DNA from: Rhodococcus sp. IEGM 1381
GTDB lineage: Bacteria > Actinomycetota > Actinomycetes > Mycobacteriales > Mycobacteriaceae
Length of the DNA: 63,830 nucleotides
Direction of reading: 5' to 3'
NCBI RefSeq assembly: GCF_030056795.1
Contig: NZ_JASHKQ010000020.1
Span: 1-63,830, forward strand
Part shown: positions 17,343 to 25,632 of the stretch, piece by piece
How the letters are laid out: the number at the start of each line of letters is the position of its first letter
Position numbering within the stretch: position 1 is the first letter of the stretch
Made by a program: the position numbers and the translations under genes
The notes under the pieces: model-generated
The model's database searches: none
Told to the model about the DNA's origin: nothing
The model's input: only the letters and a program-made list of their open reading frames with translations

Positions 17343-17714
17343 ATGGCAGCACCACTGATCAATTCGTCGCAAATTCCAGCACCCATCAAGGTCGGGTCAC
17401 GAGTGCCGCAAGGTACCCCGCTCAATAGCATTATCGATGCACTCGCGCCTTTGAAGGGCAGGGTGACGCGAAAAGGCGAGACACAAGCAACGATCGATGC
17501 CGGCAGCATTGCTGTTTACCGAATGTTGGGAACCTCGTTGTCGCTCGGGCGTCGAAGCCTGCCCATCACTGTCTCGATCGATATCAACGACGGCAAAGCG
17601 TCCGTCAAGGTTACTCTCCGAGACACCACCGGCGTTGTGTTCCGGGTCCGAAGCGAAGGCGACGCATTAGGCGAACGCGTTGCAGAAATCAACAGGTTGC
17701 TGAATGCGGTATGA
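17343..17714 (+). CDS. Hypothetical protein, 123 aa, in the ABC-transporter operon
   Basis: I do not recognise this protein. It lacks signal peptide and membrane segments, so it is probably cytoplasmic. The sequence suggests a compact alpha/beta fold: strands in LPITVSIDIND and ASVKVTLRDTTGVVFRV and a C-terminal helix (GDALGERVAEINRLL). GAGAGGATG lies just upstream of the ATG. Its stop overlaps the ATPase start by ATGA, so it is tightly coupled to the transporter. It might be an immunity or maturation partner (inference). Confidence 0.65.
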   Translation: MAAPLINSSQIPAPIKVGSRVPQGTPLNSIIDALAPLKGRVTRKGETQATIDAGSIAVYRMLGTSLSLGRRSLPITVSIDINDGKASVKVTLRDTTGVVFRVRSEGDALGERVAEINRLLNAV

Positions 17715-18403
17715 GTTCGGTAACCGCAGCATTGCAGGTAGATGATCTGACGGTATCGGTACCGAATCGCACACTCATCCGCGGCGCCTGCTTTGCAGTC
17801 GCTGCGGGTGAGTGCGTCGGGCTCACTGGGCCGAATGGATCCGGTAAGTCCACACTCCTGCGGACAGTTGCGGGACGGCTCGAGCATTCAGTCGGTCGTA
17901 TCGCCTATGGAACGGCAATCGTGACCGCTGCGGGCGGGTGGCGGAATGGCATCGGGTACATGCCGGCTGATCTCGACGCGCCAGGTTTTCTGACACTGGA
18001 CGAATATTTGCGGGTAGTTGCTATCGCGCGCGGCATGTTGCCGACGGATTGGCCCGACCGCCTCGAAGAATTGGTCGAAGTGTTACAGCTGACCGCGCAT
18101 CGTGAGCGCGGGCTTTCCGAATTGTCCACTGGGACCGCGAAGAAAGTTGGATTCGCGGCCGCGCTGCTGCACCGGCCGTCGCTACTGTTGTGCGACGAAC
18201 CTTTCGAGGGCTTGGATGGCTACTCAGTGCACGCCGTCACCGATCTGATCCGTGGTTTCGTCGACACTGGGGGTGCTGCCCTCATTTGCACGCACCGCAC
18301 CCGATTCATGGTAGGGCTGGCCAATTCGGTACTCACGGTCTCGGAGGAAAGAATTCATGTCGGCGAAAGCGGATTTAGCGAACACCCTGGCGCGAACCGC
18401 TGA
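17711..18403 (+). CDS. ABC transporter ATP-binding protein
   Basis: A 230-aa ATPase subunit. Walker A is GPNGSGKST (40-48), the signature is the unusual LSTGTAKKV (138-146) and Walker B is LLLCDEP (158-164) followed by FEGLD. Single ATPase units of this size usually serve ABC-2-type exporters. It overlaps the 123-aa gene by 4 bp and the following membrane protein by 47 bp, so they form one transporter operon. Confidence 0.88.
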   Translation: MSSVTAALQVDDLTVSVPNRTLIRGACFAVAAGECVGLTGPNGSGKSTLLRTVAGRLEHSVGRIAYGTAIVTAAGGWRNGIGYMPADLDAPGFLTLDEYLRVVAIARGMLPTDWPDRLEELVEVLQLTAHRERGLSELSTGTAKKVGFAAALLHRPSLLLCDEPFEGLDGYSVHAVTDLIRGFVDTGGAALICTHRTRFMVGLANSVLTVSEERIHVGESGFSEHPGANR

Positions 18404-19796
18404 ACGAACCTCCACACGTTCGAGCGCAAGGATTCTTTCACCTTTCCGGGTCGCGCTACCGGCCGTGGTCTTTGCAGCTTCTGTGTTGCTCGGTTGGTTC
18501 GTTGCCGGATACCGGCTCGGCACCGTAGATCCAGACTTCGTTATCAGAGTTGTGTGCGGGACGTTACTGGCAGTCCCAGCCTTCCGAGCGGTGCAAGCGT
18601 TGGTTGTTCCCGTTCCGCCGGGCGCATTTCGAATACGTCATCTGGCGGGTATTACTGCTGATAGCACTTCTGTATTCCTGGGCTTCGTCTCAGCCCGGTG
18701 TCGGCAAGATTTTGGACCCGCATCAGCTGGGGCCGTTGGCGTGACGATCGGCGTTTCCGTCGGGCTCGCCACTGTTCGCGGTGTCGGCTCGGCGATTCCG
18801 CTCATATCCGGGGCAGCGGTCGTCGCCGTTCTAGGAGGGGCCTGCGCGGTCATCGATGCCGGCGCCAGTAAGTCGACCGCGGAGCGTCTCATGATGCGTT
18901 CGACGCGGACACTTGTCGTAATCGCCGGCGTTGCAACGTCCACGGCGGTGACCGCGCAGTTGATTTCAACGGGTACGGCACTGGCAGTGGGCTGTGCGTG
19001 TGCTGTCGCTGCGGCAGTATGCGGAGAGCGGACAGTAGCGACAGCTCTGACGAGCGTGCAGCCGTCGCTCGATCGAAGACCGAGCAGGAAGAGGTTCGGA
19101 GGCGCGCTGTCGGATGCGGCAGCGGCTCGCACCGTTCCGTTTCGGGTGCTGACCATCTCGCTCGTCAGGTCGGGGGAACTGCGGAGGTGGTTTCTGACGT
19201 CCGCATTGTTCGCAGCATTCGTGCTGATATGGCGTGCATCCCCTTTCGAGATCGACCTTGTCACCGTCGCCGGTATCCTCGGTGCCCTGTCGATGCTTGG
19301 GGCTGCTTATAGTTTGCGAACAGATGGCATCGGTAATTCTTGGGCGCTTGCGATTCCAGGAGGAGTGCGTCGCGACCTCGTCTCTCGGATAATGGTGGCC
19401 TTCGTCGGTGCGTCTCCGTGTTGGGTTGTCCTCGGCGTGCTTCGCATGTTCGACGGACGATTGATCGATGCCTTGGTTGTACCTTGGGTATTCTTGGTGT
19501 GCGCGATGCGCGCGGTAGGGCGAGCGCCGCAATTCGCCGACCCGAACAGCCGATCCAACGAACTGGTTTTTCAACTTGTTCAGGTCCTGCTCGGCAGCGT
19601 CTCGATAGCCCTGCTCGACGCGTTGTCTTATGCGCAGTCCCGGGGATCGACCACGGCGCTCTATTTGCTGGTTGCGATGGTCGTGCTCATCCCGGTCGGA
19701 TACATGGCGTGGGTCTGGAAGAAGTGGGGGGAAGGGGGCACCGAGTGGATGCGCATCGCCTCTTCGTCGCCAACCGGCCTGCTGTCCGAGCGTTGA
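18357..19796 (+). CDS. Multi-pass membrane protein, probable ABC exporter permease
   Basis: A 479-aa protein with about ten to twelve hydrophobic segments (for example RVALPAVVFAASVLLGWFVAG and LVVIAGVATSTAVTAQ), a cytoplasmic loop near 250-290 and a basic N-terminus. No known permease signature is clear. The 47-bp overlap with the ATPase gene and shared strand indicate it is the membrane half of that transporter. ATG 18357 lies inside the ATPase gene; a later start would remove the overlap but also lose the N-terminal helix. Confidence 0.72.
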   Translation: MSAKADLANTLARTAERTSTRSSARILSPFRVALPAVVFAASVLLGWFVAGYRLGTVDPDFVIRVVCGTLLAVPAFRAVQALVVPVPPGAFRIRHLAGITADSTSVFLGFVSARCRQDFGPASAGAVGVTIGVSVGLATVRGVGSAIPLISGAAVVAVLGGACAVIDAGASKSTAERLMMRSTRTLVVIAGVATSTAVTAQLISTGTALAVGCACAVAAAVCGERTVATALTSVQPSLDRRPSRKRFGGALSDAAAARTVPFRVLTISLVRSGELRRWFLTSALFAAFVLIWRASPFEIDLVTVAGILGALSMLGAAYSLRTDGIGNSWALAIPGGVRRDLVSRIMVAFVGASPCWVVLGVLRMFDGRLIDALVVPWVFLVCAMRAVGRAPQFADPNSRSNELVFQLVQVLLGSVSIALLDALSYAQSRGSTTALYLLVAMVVLIPVGYMAWVWKKWGEGGTEWMRIASSSPTGLLSER

Positions 19797-19824
19797 CTTG
19801 ATATGCAGCTCGGAACGCACCTGA

Positions 19825-19853
19825 CCGGGGAGGGTCTGTCGCACCCTCCCCGG
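19825..19853. terminator. Hairpin between convergent genes
   Basis: Perfect 11-bp arms (CCGGGGAGGGT and ACCCTCCCCGG) with a 7-base loop. It sits between the transporter operon and the convergent F420-type gene. No long T-run follows. Confidence 0.7.
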
Positions 19854-19861
19854 CGGGCTTG

Positions 19862-20323
19862 TTACACCCTCCCTGGCGGGAAACCACCCGCGGCGATCGG
19901 GCCCCAGGTGTCGATCACGATGCGTATCAACGACTTTCCCTGCTTCACCATCGCCGCACGGTACTCGTCCCAATCCGAGTGCTCGCCGGCGATGCTGCGG
20001 AAGTACTCCACCAGAGGCTCGACGGCGTCGGGTAGATCGATGATCTCGGCCGTACCGTCGACCTGCACGTAGTCGCCGTTCCAATCGTCACTGTGCACCA
20101 GCACGGTGACGGCCGAATTGCGGCGGATGTTCAGCACTTTGGCGCGCTCGGGATACGTGGCGATGACGATGCGGCCCTCGGAATCCACTCCGGCGGAGAC
20201 CGGCGAGACCTGTAGACCGTCGTCGCGTTTGCGGGTGATCAACGTGTGGTGGTGTCGCGGAGAGACGAATTCGAGCAGCTGCTCACGCGATACCGTGTCG
20301 GCTTTTGCAATGGTAGGGGCCAT
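19862..20323 (-). CDS. PPOX-class FMN/F420-dependent enzyme
   Basis: A 153-aa split-barrel protein of the pyridoxamine-phosphate-oxidase type. Typical blocks are LLEFVSPRHHHTLITRKRD at the N-terminus, SPVSAGVDSEGRIVIATY and VLVHSDDW. Many actinobacterial members use F420, but the cofactor cannot be fixed here. ATG 20323 has GGAG three bases upstream; ATG 20332 is an alternative. It is divergent from ppk2, 33 bp away. Confidence 0.82.
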   Translation of the reverse strand: MAPTIAKADTVSREQLLEFVSPRHHHTLITRKRDDGLQVSPVSAGVDSEGRIVIATYPERAKVLNIRRNSAVTVLVHSDDWNGDYVQVDGTAEIIDLPDAVEPLVEYFRSIAGEHSDWDEYRAAMVKQGKSLIRIVIDTWGPIAAGGFPPGRV

Positions 20324-20356
20324 GAACTCCATCGTAGAGAAGTAGTGTTCTCCGCT

Positions 20357-21214
20357 ATGGCCGACAAGTCGAAATTGTGGACGCTGTCTCCCGTCGAGGT
20401 GCTGCGTGCCAGTGCCTCTCCCCGAGTGGAGGACATCGACTTCACTGCAACTCCGGGTTTCGACGGGTCCAAAGCCCACGGCAACGACGTCCTCGAACAG
20501 CGCGGCGCAGTCCTGGCCGCACTGCAGGAGAAGCTGTACGCCCACGGGCGCACCGGGGGGACCAAGTCCGTATTGCTGGTGCTGCAGGGCATGGACACCG
20601 CAGGCAAGGGCGGGATAGTCGAGCACGTCATCGGAATGGTCGATCCGCAGGGTGTAGACCTGGCGTCGTTCGGGGTTCCGACGCAGGAGGAGAAGCAGCA
20701 CCATTACCTGTGGCGCATCCGAAAGGCGCTTCCGCGGGCCGGCCGAATCGGAGTGTTCGATCGATCCCACTACGAGGACGTACTCGTCGTCGCGGTCCAC
20801 GATCTGGTGCCACGACAGGTGTGGGAGAAGCGGTTCGACGAGATCAACGCTTTCGAGAAGGAGTTGACCGACGAGGGGACCATCGTGGTCAAGGTCGCGT
20901 TGTTCGTCTCGGCGGACGAGCAGAAGAAGCGGTTGCAAGAACGGCTCGATCGACCCGAGAAGCATTGGAAGTACAACCCGGGCGACGTCACCGAGCGCGG
21001 CTTCCTACCGCAGTACCGGGCCGCGTATCAGCGAGTTCTCGATCGAACGGATGTCGATCATGCGCCGTGGTACGTCGTCCCGGCCGATCGCAAGTGGTAC
21101 AGCCGCTTGGCTGTCACGGAGATCATGATCGATACGTTGGAAAAGCTCGATCTCGATTGGCCTGCAGCCGATTTCGACGTCGAGCACGAGAAGAAGCGAC
21201 TCGCCGAGAGCTGA
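20357..21214 (+). CDS. ppk2: Polyphosphate kinase 2
   Basis: Uses polyphosphate to phosphorylate nucleoside mono- or diphosphates. The 285-aa protein is a single-domain PPK2: Walker A-like GMDTAGKGG (78-86), Walker B-like GVFDRSHYEDVL, then the lid region (ERLDRPEKHWKYNPGDVTERG). Whether it prefers GDP, ADP or AMP cannot be decided. ATG 20357 is chosen because upstream codons overlap the divergent gene. A hairpin follows the stop. Confidence 0.92.
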   Translation: MADKSKLWTLSPVEVLRASASPRVEDIDFTATPGFDGSKAHGNDVLEQRGAVLAALQEKLYAHGRTGGTKSVLLVLQGMDTAGKGGIVEHVIGMVDPQGVDLASFGVPTQEEKQHHYLWRIRKALPRAGRIGVFDRSHYEDVLVVAVHDLVPRQVWEKRFDEINAFEKELTDEGTIVVKVALFVSADEQKKRLQERLDRPEKHWKYNPGDVTERGFLPQYRAAYQRVLDRTDVDHAPWYVVPADRKWYSRLAVTEIMIDTLEKLDLDWPAADFDVEHEKKRLAES

Positions 21215-21227
21215 ACCCGCTTCGAAG

Positions 21228-21279
21228 GCGTGAATGGTCCATCGACCCCCGTCTGGGCAGGTCAATGAACCATTCACGC
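21228..21279. terminator. Hairpin between ppk2 and the alcohol dehydrogenase gene
   Basis: Arms 21228-21247 and 21260-21279 pair at 18 of 20 positions (GCGTGAATGGT and its complement). It lies between convergent genes and probably ends both transcripts. No T-tract is seen, so it may equally be a dispersed palindrome. Confidence 0.65.
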
Positions 21280-21293
21280 GTCCAAGGAGATAG

Positions 21294-22334
21294 TTAGAAC
21301 GTCGCTGCGTCGATCACGAAGCGGTAGCGCACGTCGGACTTGACGACGCGGTCGTAGGCCTCGTTGATCTTCTCGGCCGCAATGACCTCGATCTCGGCAC
21401 CGATGTGGTGCTCGGCGCAGAAGTCCAGCATTTCCTGGGTCTCGGCGATGCCGCCGACCATGGAGCCTGCGAACGACCGGCGGTTGGCCAGCAGGTTGAA
21501 GGCCGGCACCTCGAGGGGCTTCTCGGGAACGCCGAGCTCGACGAGGGTGCCGTTGCGGGCCAGCAGTCCCAGGTACTTGCCCATGGGCAGGTTCGCGGAA
21601 ACGGTGTTGAGGATCAGGTCGAACTTGCCCTGCAGATCCTTGAGCGCGGTGGTGTCCTTGGTGGCGTAGTACTCGTCGGCACCGTAGGCCTTGCCGTCGG
21701 CTTCCTTGGCGTCCGTCTGGCTCAGCACGGTGACGTGTGCACCCATGGCGTGGGCGATCTTGACGCCGATGTGTCCGAGGCCACCCATACCGATGATGGC
21801 GACCTTCTTGTCGGGGCCCGCACCCCAGTGCTTCAGCGGCGAGTACAGCGTGATGCCCGCGCACAGCAGCGGTGCCGCGACATCGAGCTCGACGCCCTCG
21901 GGGATGCCGAGCACGAACTTCTCCGTGACGACGATCTGGGTGGAGTAGCCACCGTTGGTGAACTCACCCTCGTAGGTCTTCGAGTTGTAGGTCTGGACGA
22001 CGCCCTTGGTGCAGTACTGCTCGTCGCCGTCCTTGCATGCCTCACACTCGCCACAGGAGTCCACGAAACAGCCGACGCCGACGCGGTCGCCCACCTTGCG
22101 GCTGGTCACATCGGTGCCGACCTCGGCAACGATGCCGGCGATCTCGTGTCCGGGAACGACCGGGTACGTGGTGCCGCCCCACTCGTTGCGAGCGGTGTGG
22201 ATGTCGGAGTGGCAGATGCCGGCGAACTTGACGTCGATGAGGATGTCGTTGGGGCCGAGAGCGCGTCGCTCGATCGTCGCCTTCTCGAGCGGAGCGTCCG
22301 GCGCGGTGGCCTGGTAAGCGGTAGCTGAAGTCAT
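21294..22334 (-). CDS. Zinc-dependent NAD(P) alcohol dehydrogenase
   Basis: A 346-aa medium-chain dehydrogenase. Catalytic zinc ligands are Cys41 (GICHSD), His63-Glu64 (PGHE) and a later Cys (APLLCAG). The structural zinc loop has four Cys (SCGECEACKDGDEQYC), and the coenzyme site is GMGGLGHIG. The sequence is closest to the cinnamyl-alcohol-dehydrogenase/YahK group, which reduces aldehydes with NADPH. ATG 22334 chosen. Convergent with ppk2, sharing a hairpin. Confidence 0.9.
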   Translation of the reverse strand: MTSATAYQATAPDAPLEKATIERRALGPNDILIDVKFAGICHSDIHTARNEWGGTTYPVVPGHEIAGIVAEVGTDVTSRKVGDRVGVGCFVDSCGECEACKDGDEQYCTKGVVQTYNSKTYEGEFTNGGYSTQIVVTEKFVLGIPEGVELDVAAPLLCAGITLYSPLKHWGAGPDKKVAIIGMGGLGHIGVKIAHAMGAHVTVLSQTDAKEADGKAYGADEYYATKDTTALKDLQGKFDLILNTVSANLPMGKYLGLLARNGTLVELGVPEKPLEVPAFNLLANRRSFAGSMVGGIAETQEMLDFCAEHHIGAEIEVIAAEKINEAYDRVVKSDVRYRFVIDAATF

Positions 22335-22430
22335 AACTACATTGCTACCTACGCATCTGTGTAAACGCAACACAGCTACCGCTTCGACCAGGCTATTCCT
22401 AAGCTAAACGAGTCGTTCGCAACAGTAACG

Positions 22431-22706
22431 TCAGCCGTTCTTGGCGATGTTCGCTCCGAGCCACAAACCGTACGCGCACAGACCGATCAGTCCGATCTTG
22501 CGAGTCTTGGGGTACGCGATCGCGACACCGACTGCCAATTCGGTGGCACCGTTGCGACTGATCCAGGTTCGCGTGTCCTTCGGGAACGGGAGCTTGGTGA
22601 TTCCCTCGAAGGCCTCGGGCACCACGAAGTGGGCGGCGCCGGTGGCGGCCAATCCGATTCCGAATGCCTTGGCGACCAGACCGTTCGACTTCTTGGACTT
22701 GCTCAC
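22431..22706 (-). CDS. Small DoxX-like membrane protein
   Basis: A 91-aa protein with two or three hydrophobic segments (FGIGLAATGAAHFVVPEAF, ELAVGVAIAYP, KIGLIGLCAYGLWLGANIA). The pattern resembles DoxX-like/YphA proteins, though it is short. Function unknown. It is 65 bp from the next gene on the same strand. Confidence 0.65.
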   Translation of the reverse strand: MSKSKKSNGLVAKAFGIGLAATGAAHFVVPEAFEGITKLPFPKDTRTWISRNGATELAVGVAIAYPKTRKIGLIGLCAYGLWLGANIAKNG

Positions 22707-22771
22707 TGACGCGCTCCCTGCGATCGACGTAGTTGAACTGGCAAAACGACAATAGCGCTACGAGACGGCGG

Positions 22772-23647
22772 CTACTTTGCGACCCGGCCGTTCTCGTAGC
22801 GATAGAACCCGGCTCCGGTCTTCTTGCCCACCTGCCCGGCCTCGACCATGCGCAGTAGCAGCGCAGGGGCGGCGAACAAAGGCTCCGCGAACTCTGAGTG
22901 CATTGAATCTGCAATGGCTTTGACAGTGTCGAGGCCGATCAGATCCGCAAGTGCGAGTGGCCCCATCGGGTGCGCGAGTCCCAGCACGGTGGCCTTGTCG
23001 ACGTCTTCCTTGGTGGCGAATCCGGATTCGACCATCCGAATCGCCGAGAGCAGGTACGGCACGAGCAGCGCGTTGACGACGAAGCCCGAGCGGTCCGCGG
23101 AGCGCACCACCTGCTTGCCGAGAATGTCGCCGGCGAATCTCTCGGCGCGGTCGGCAACTGCTTCGGAGGTCGCATCGGTGGTGACGAGCTCGACGAGCGG
23201 CAGTACCGGTACCGGGTTGAAGAAATGCAGTCCGACGATTCGGTTCGGGGCCGTGGTGGCGGATCCGAGCGTCGTGATGGGAATCGAGGAAGTGTTCGAG
23301 GCGAGTACGGCACCGGGGTCGATCACGACGGCGTCGAGCTCGGCGAAGATGTCGGCCTTGATCTTCTCGTCCTCGAGTACTGCTTCGACGACGAGTTGAC
23401 GGTCGGCGAAGTCTGCGAGATCCGAGGTGAAACGCAGCCTGCATGCTGCTTGCTCACGCTCACGTTCGGTGATCTTGCCGCTGCTGACGCCGCGGTCCAG
23501 TGATCGAAGGATGCGGTTGCGGCCGGCCGTCGCCAGTTCGCGAGTCTGCTCGTACACCAACACGTCGACGTGCGCGCGGGCGCAGACCTCCGCAATTCCT
23601 GCACCCATCTGCCCGGCTCCGACGATCCCCACCCTCTCGACCGTCAA
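22772..23647 (-). CDS. fadB2: 3-hydroxybutyryl-CoA dehydrogenase
   Basis: Oxidises 3-hydroxybutyryl-CoA to acetoacetyl-CoA with NAD(P). The 291-aa protein has the Rossmann motif GIVGAGQMGAGIAE, the catalytic-His segment GLHFFNPVP and the C-terminal motif GLAHPMGPLALADLIG. The start is TTG 23647, with AAAGGAG 8 bases upstream; codons before it do not look like this family. It follows aceA on the same strand as fadB2 follows icl1 in M. tuberculosis (Rv0468), linking fatty-acid oxidation with the glyoxylate shunt. Confidence 0.92.
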   Translation of the reverse strand: MTVERVGIVGAGQMGAGIAEVCARAHVDVLVYEQTRELATAGRNRILRSLDRGVSSGKITEREREQAACRLRFTSDLADFADRQLVVEAVLEDEKIKADIFAELDAVVIDPGAVLASNTSSIPITTLGSATTAPNRIVGLHFFNPVPVLPLVELVTTDATSEAVADRAERFAGDILGKQVVRSADRSGFVVNALLVPYLLSAIRMVESGFATKEDVDKATVLGLAHPMGPLALADLIGLDTVKAIADSMHSEFAEPLFAAPALLLRMVEAGQVGKKTGAGFYRYENGRVAK

Positions 23648-23741
23648 GGCAAACTCCTTTGAAATGCATTGCACAACAACAGATTTAGGCGAGATGAGGG
23701 TAACCCTGCAGGGGCACGCCCAGAACCCAGGTGATACAGAA

Positions 23742-23775
23742 CAGGCGGCCCGCAACGAAAGTTGCGGACCGCCTG
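23742..23775 (-). terminator. Rho-independent terminator of aceA
   Basis: Arms of 15 bases (14 pair) with a 4-base loop, CAGGCGGCCCGCAAC against GTTGCGGACCGCCTG. On the minus strand it is followed by TTCTGT, 36 bp after the aceA stop. Confidence 0.85.
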
Positions 23776-23810
23776 ACTGGTGCGTTGAAGATCCGGGGAG
23801 GCGGGCTAGC

Positions 23811-25100
23811 TCAGTGGAACTGGCCTTCTTCGGTGGAGCCCTTCAGAGCAGCCGTCGAGGTGTTGGGGTCGACGGTGGTGGCGATGCGGTCGAAGTAGCC
23901 AGCGCCAACCTCACGCTGGTGCTTGATGGCGGTGAAGCCACGCTCTTCGGCAGCCTTGAACTCGCGCTCCTGCAGGTCGACGAACGCGGTCATGCCTTCG
24001 CGGGCGTAGCCGTGTGCCAGGTCGAACATGCCGTAGTTGAGCGAGTGGAAGCCCGCGAGGGTGATGAACTGGAACTTGAAGCCCATCGCGCCGAGCTCCT
24101 TCTGGAACTTTGCGATGGTGGCGTCGTCCAGGTGTGCCTTCCAGTTGAACGAAGGCGAGCAGTTGTAGGCGAGGAGCTGGTCCGGGAACTCGCTGCGAAC
24201 CGACTCGGAGAACTTCTTGGCGACCTCGAGGTCCGGCACGCCGGTCTCCATCCAGATGAGGTCTGCGTACGGTGCGTAGGCCTTGGCGCGGGCGATGCAG
24301 GGCTCGATGCCGTTCTTGACGCCGTAGAAGCCTTCTGCGGTACGAGTTCCGTCGAGGAACTCACGGTCGCGCTCGTCGACGTCGGAGGTGATCAGCGTTG
24401 CTGCCTCGGCGTCGGTGCGGGCGATGATGACCGACGGCACGTCGGCGACGTCCGATGCCAGACGTGCGGAGGTCAGGGTGCGGATGTGCTGCTGGGTGGG
24501 GATGAGCACCTTGCCACCGAGGTGGCCGCACTTCTTCTCCGACGCGAGCTGATCTTCCCAGTGCACACCTGCGGCGCCGGCCACGATCATGGCCTTCTGC
24601 AGCTCGTAGGCGTTCAGTGCGCCACCGAAGCCGGCTTCGGCGTCGGCGACGATCGGTGCGACCCAGTTCTTGACGGACGTGTCGCCCTCGATCTTGGCGA
24701 TCTCGTCGGCGCGCAGGAGTGCGTTGTTGATGCGACGGACGACCGACGGCACCGAGTTGGCCGGGTAGAGGCTCTGGTCCGGGTAGGTGTGGCCCGAGAG
24801 GTTTGCGTCGCCGGCGACCTGCCAGCCGGAGAGGTAGATCGCCTGCAGGCCGGCGCGAATCTGCTGCACGGCCTGGTTGCCGGTCAGGGCACCGAGCGAG
24901 TTGATGTAGTCCTCGTTGTTCACGAGATCCCAGAGGATTTCGCTGCCGCGGCGAGCGAGTGTCGCTTCTTCGACGACGGTGCCCTGGAGGTCGGAGACCT
25001 GCTGTGCGGTGAAGTTACGGGTGACGCCCTTCCAGCGGGGGTTGGTGTCCCAATCCTGCTGGATCTCGGCGGTGGTCTTCGGGGTGCCGGTGGTCGACAT
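23811..25100 (-). CDS. aceA: Isocitrate lyase
   Basis: Cleaves isocitrate to succinate and glyoxylate, the first glyoxylate-shunt step needed for growth on acetate and fatty acids. The 429-aa protein has the catalytic KKCGH motif with Cys191, the same number as in M. tuberculosis ICL1. The N-terminal EIQQDWDTNPRWKG is typical. The ATG has GGAG 6 bases upstream. Its upstream region carries a RamB-type core and a perfect GlxR/CRP consensus; ramB itself lies about 2 kb away. Confidence 0.97.
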   Translation of the reverse strand: MSTTGTPKTTAEIQQDWDTNPRWKGVTRNFTAQQVSDLQGTVVEEATLARRGSEILWDLVNNEDYINSLGALTGNQAVQQIRAGLQAIYLSGWQVAGDANLSGHTYPDQSLYPANSVPSVVRRINNALLRADEIAKIEGDTSVKNWVAPIVADAEAGFGGALNAYELQKAMIVAGAAGVHWEDQLASEKKCGHLGGKVLIPTQQHIRTLTSARLASDVADVPSVIIARTDAEAATLITSDVDERDREFLDGTRTAEGFYGVKNGIEPCIARAKAYAPYADLIWMETGVPDLEVAKKFSESVRSEFPDQLLAYNCSPSFNWKAHLDDATIAKFQKELGAMGFKFQFITLAGFHSLNYGMFDLAHGYAREGMTAFVDLQEREFKAAEERGFTAIKHQREVGAGYFDRIATTVDPNTSTAALKGSTEEGQFH

Positions 25101-25258
25101 CTTCAGCTCCAGTCTCTTCTGCTTCTCGGCCTGCCTCGAGACGAATCTTCACATCGTTGCCAGGCCCTTCTGGTGTACTCCAAAACAATGACATAACCGA
25201 AAACATGCGTCTACCAGTTGTTAGTGCCAATCTTGGCTAGCTTTCCCGGCACCCTTGC

Positions 25259-25272
25259 TAAGTTTGCAAATT
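25259..25272. promoter_or_regulatory. RamB-like box upstream of aceA
   Basis: TAAGTTTGCAAATT contains the palindromic core TTTGCAAA typical of RamB sites in corynebacteria. It lies about 160 bp upstream of the aceA start. RamB control of aceA is known in the family; binding here is inferred. Confidence 0.55.
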
Positions 25273-25423
25273 TTCGACCGCCACAAACCTCGCCGATCGG
25301 ACGGCTGTGTTACTCGTCGGTAGCGAAGAATCCCCAGTTGATGAACGCAATGAACAAAAACTCATACAGGACGCTTGTACGGTTTGGCGACGGCGTCTGA
25401 ATCGAGTCAGAGCGGTGGCTTGA

Positions 25424-25439
25424 TGTGATCGACATCACA
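25424..25439. promoter_or_regulatory. Perfect GlxR/CRP consensus site
   Basis: TGTGATCGACATCACA matches TGTGA-N6-TCACA at all fixed positions. It lies 324 bp upstream of aceA and 194 bp upstream of the plus-strand DUF559 gene. GlxR controls aceA in corynebacteria; which gene it serves here is open. Confidence 0.65.
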
Positions 25440-25474
25440 GCGGGCTCATCCCACGATGTGAGCATGGCACGGGT

Positions 25475-25532
25475 TGCTCCACTCGACACCACTTTCGCGG
25501 GGATCCCCCGACCGACTCCACCGAGTGGAGCA
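25475..25532. repeat. Inverted repeat, GAGTGGAGCA core, left of the DUF559 gene
   Basis: Perfect 11-bp arms, TGCTCCACTCG at 25475-25485 and CGAGTGGAGCA at 25522-25532, with a 36-base spacer. A matching hairpin lies right of the same gene at 26545-26604. Confidence 0.7.
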
Positions 25533-25632
25533 GAAGTTGCACTCATCCACAGGTAGGCACCTGTCCACAGGGCATTCGATTTCCCCAGGTCGAGCATCGG
25601 AGACCACCCACGCCATCCCCGACGCTGCACCC

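Larger units (their letters stand above)
25101..25632. other. 532-bp regulatory region between aceA and the DUF559 gene
   Basis: It contains the aceA promoter side, a TTTGCAAA core (25263-25270), a perfect TGTGA-N6-TCACA site (25424-25439) and a hairpin with a GAGTGGAGCA arm (25475-25532). No gene is seen; frames across 25218-25620 lack coding character. Confidence 0.75.

Noticed and set aside
21228..21279. The ppk2-adh hairpin as another copy of the GAGTGGA repeats
   Set aside because: Its arms (GCGTGAATGGT) share no core with the other repeats; kept as a hairpin/terminator only.
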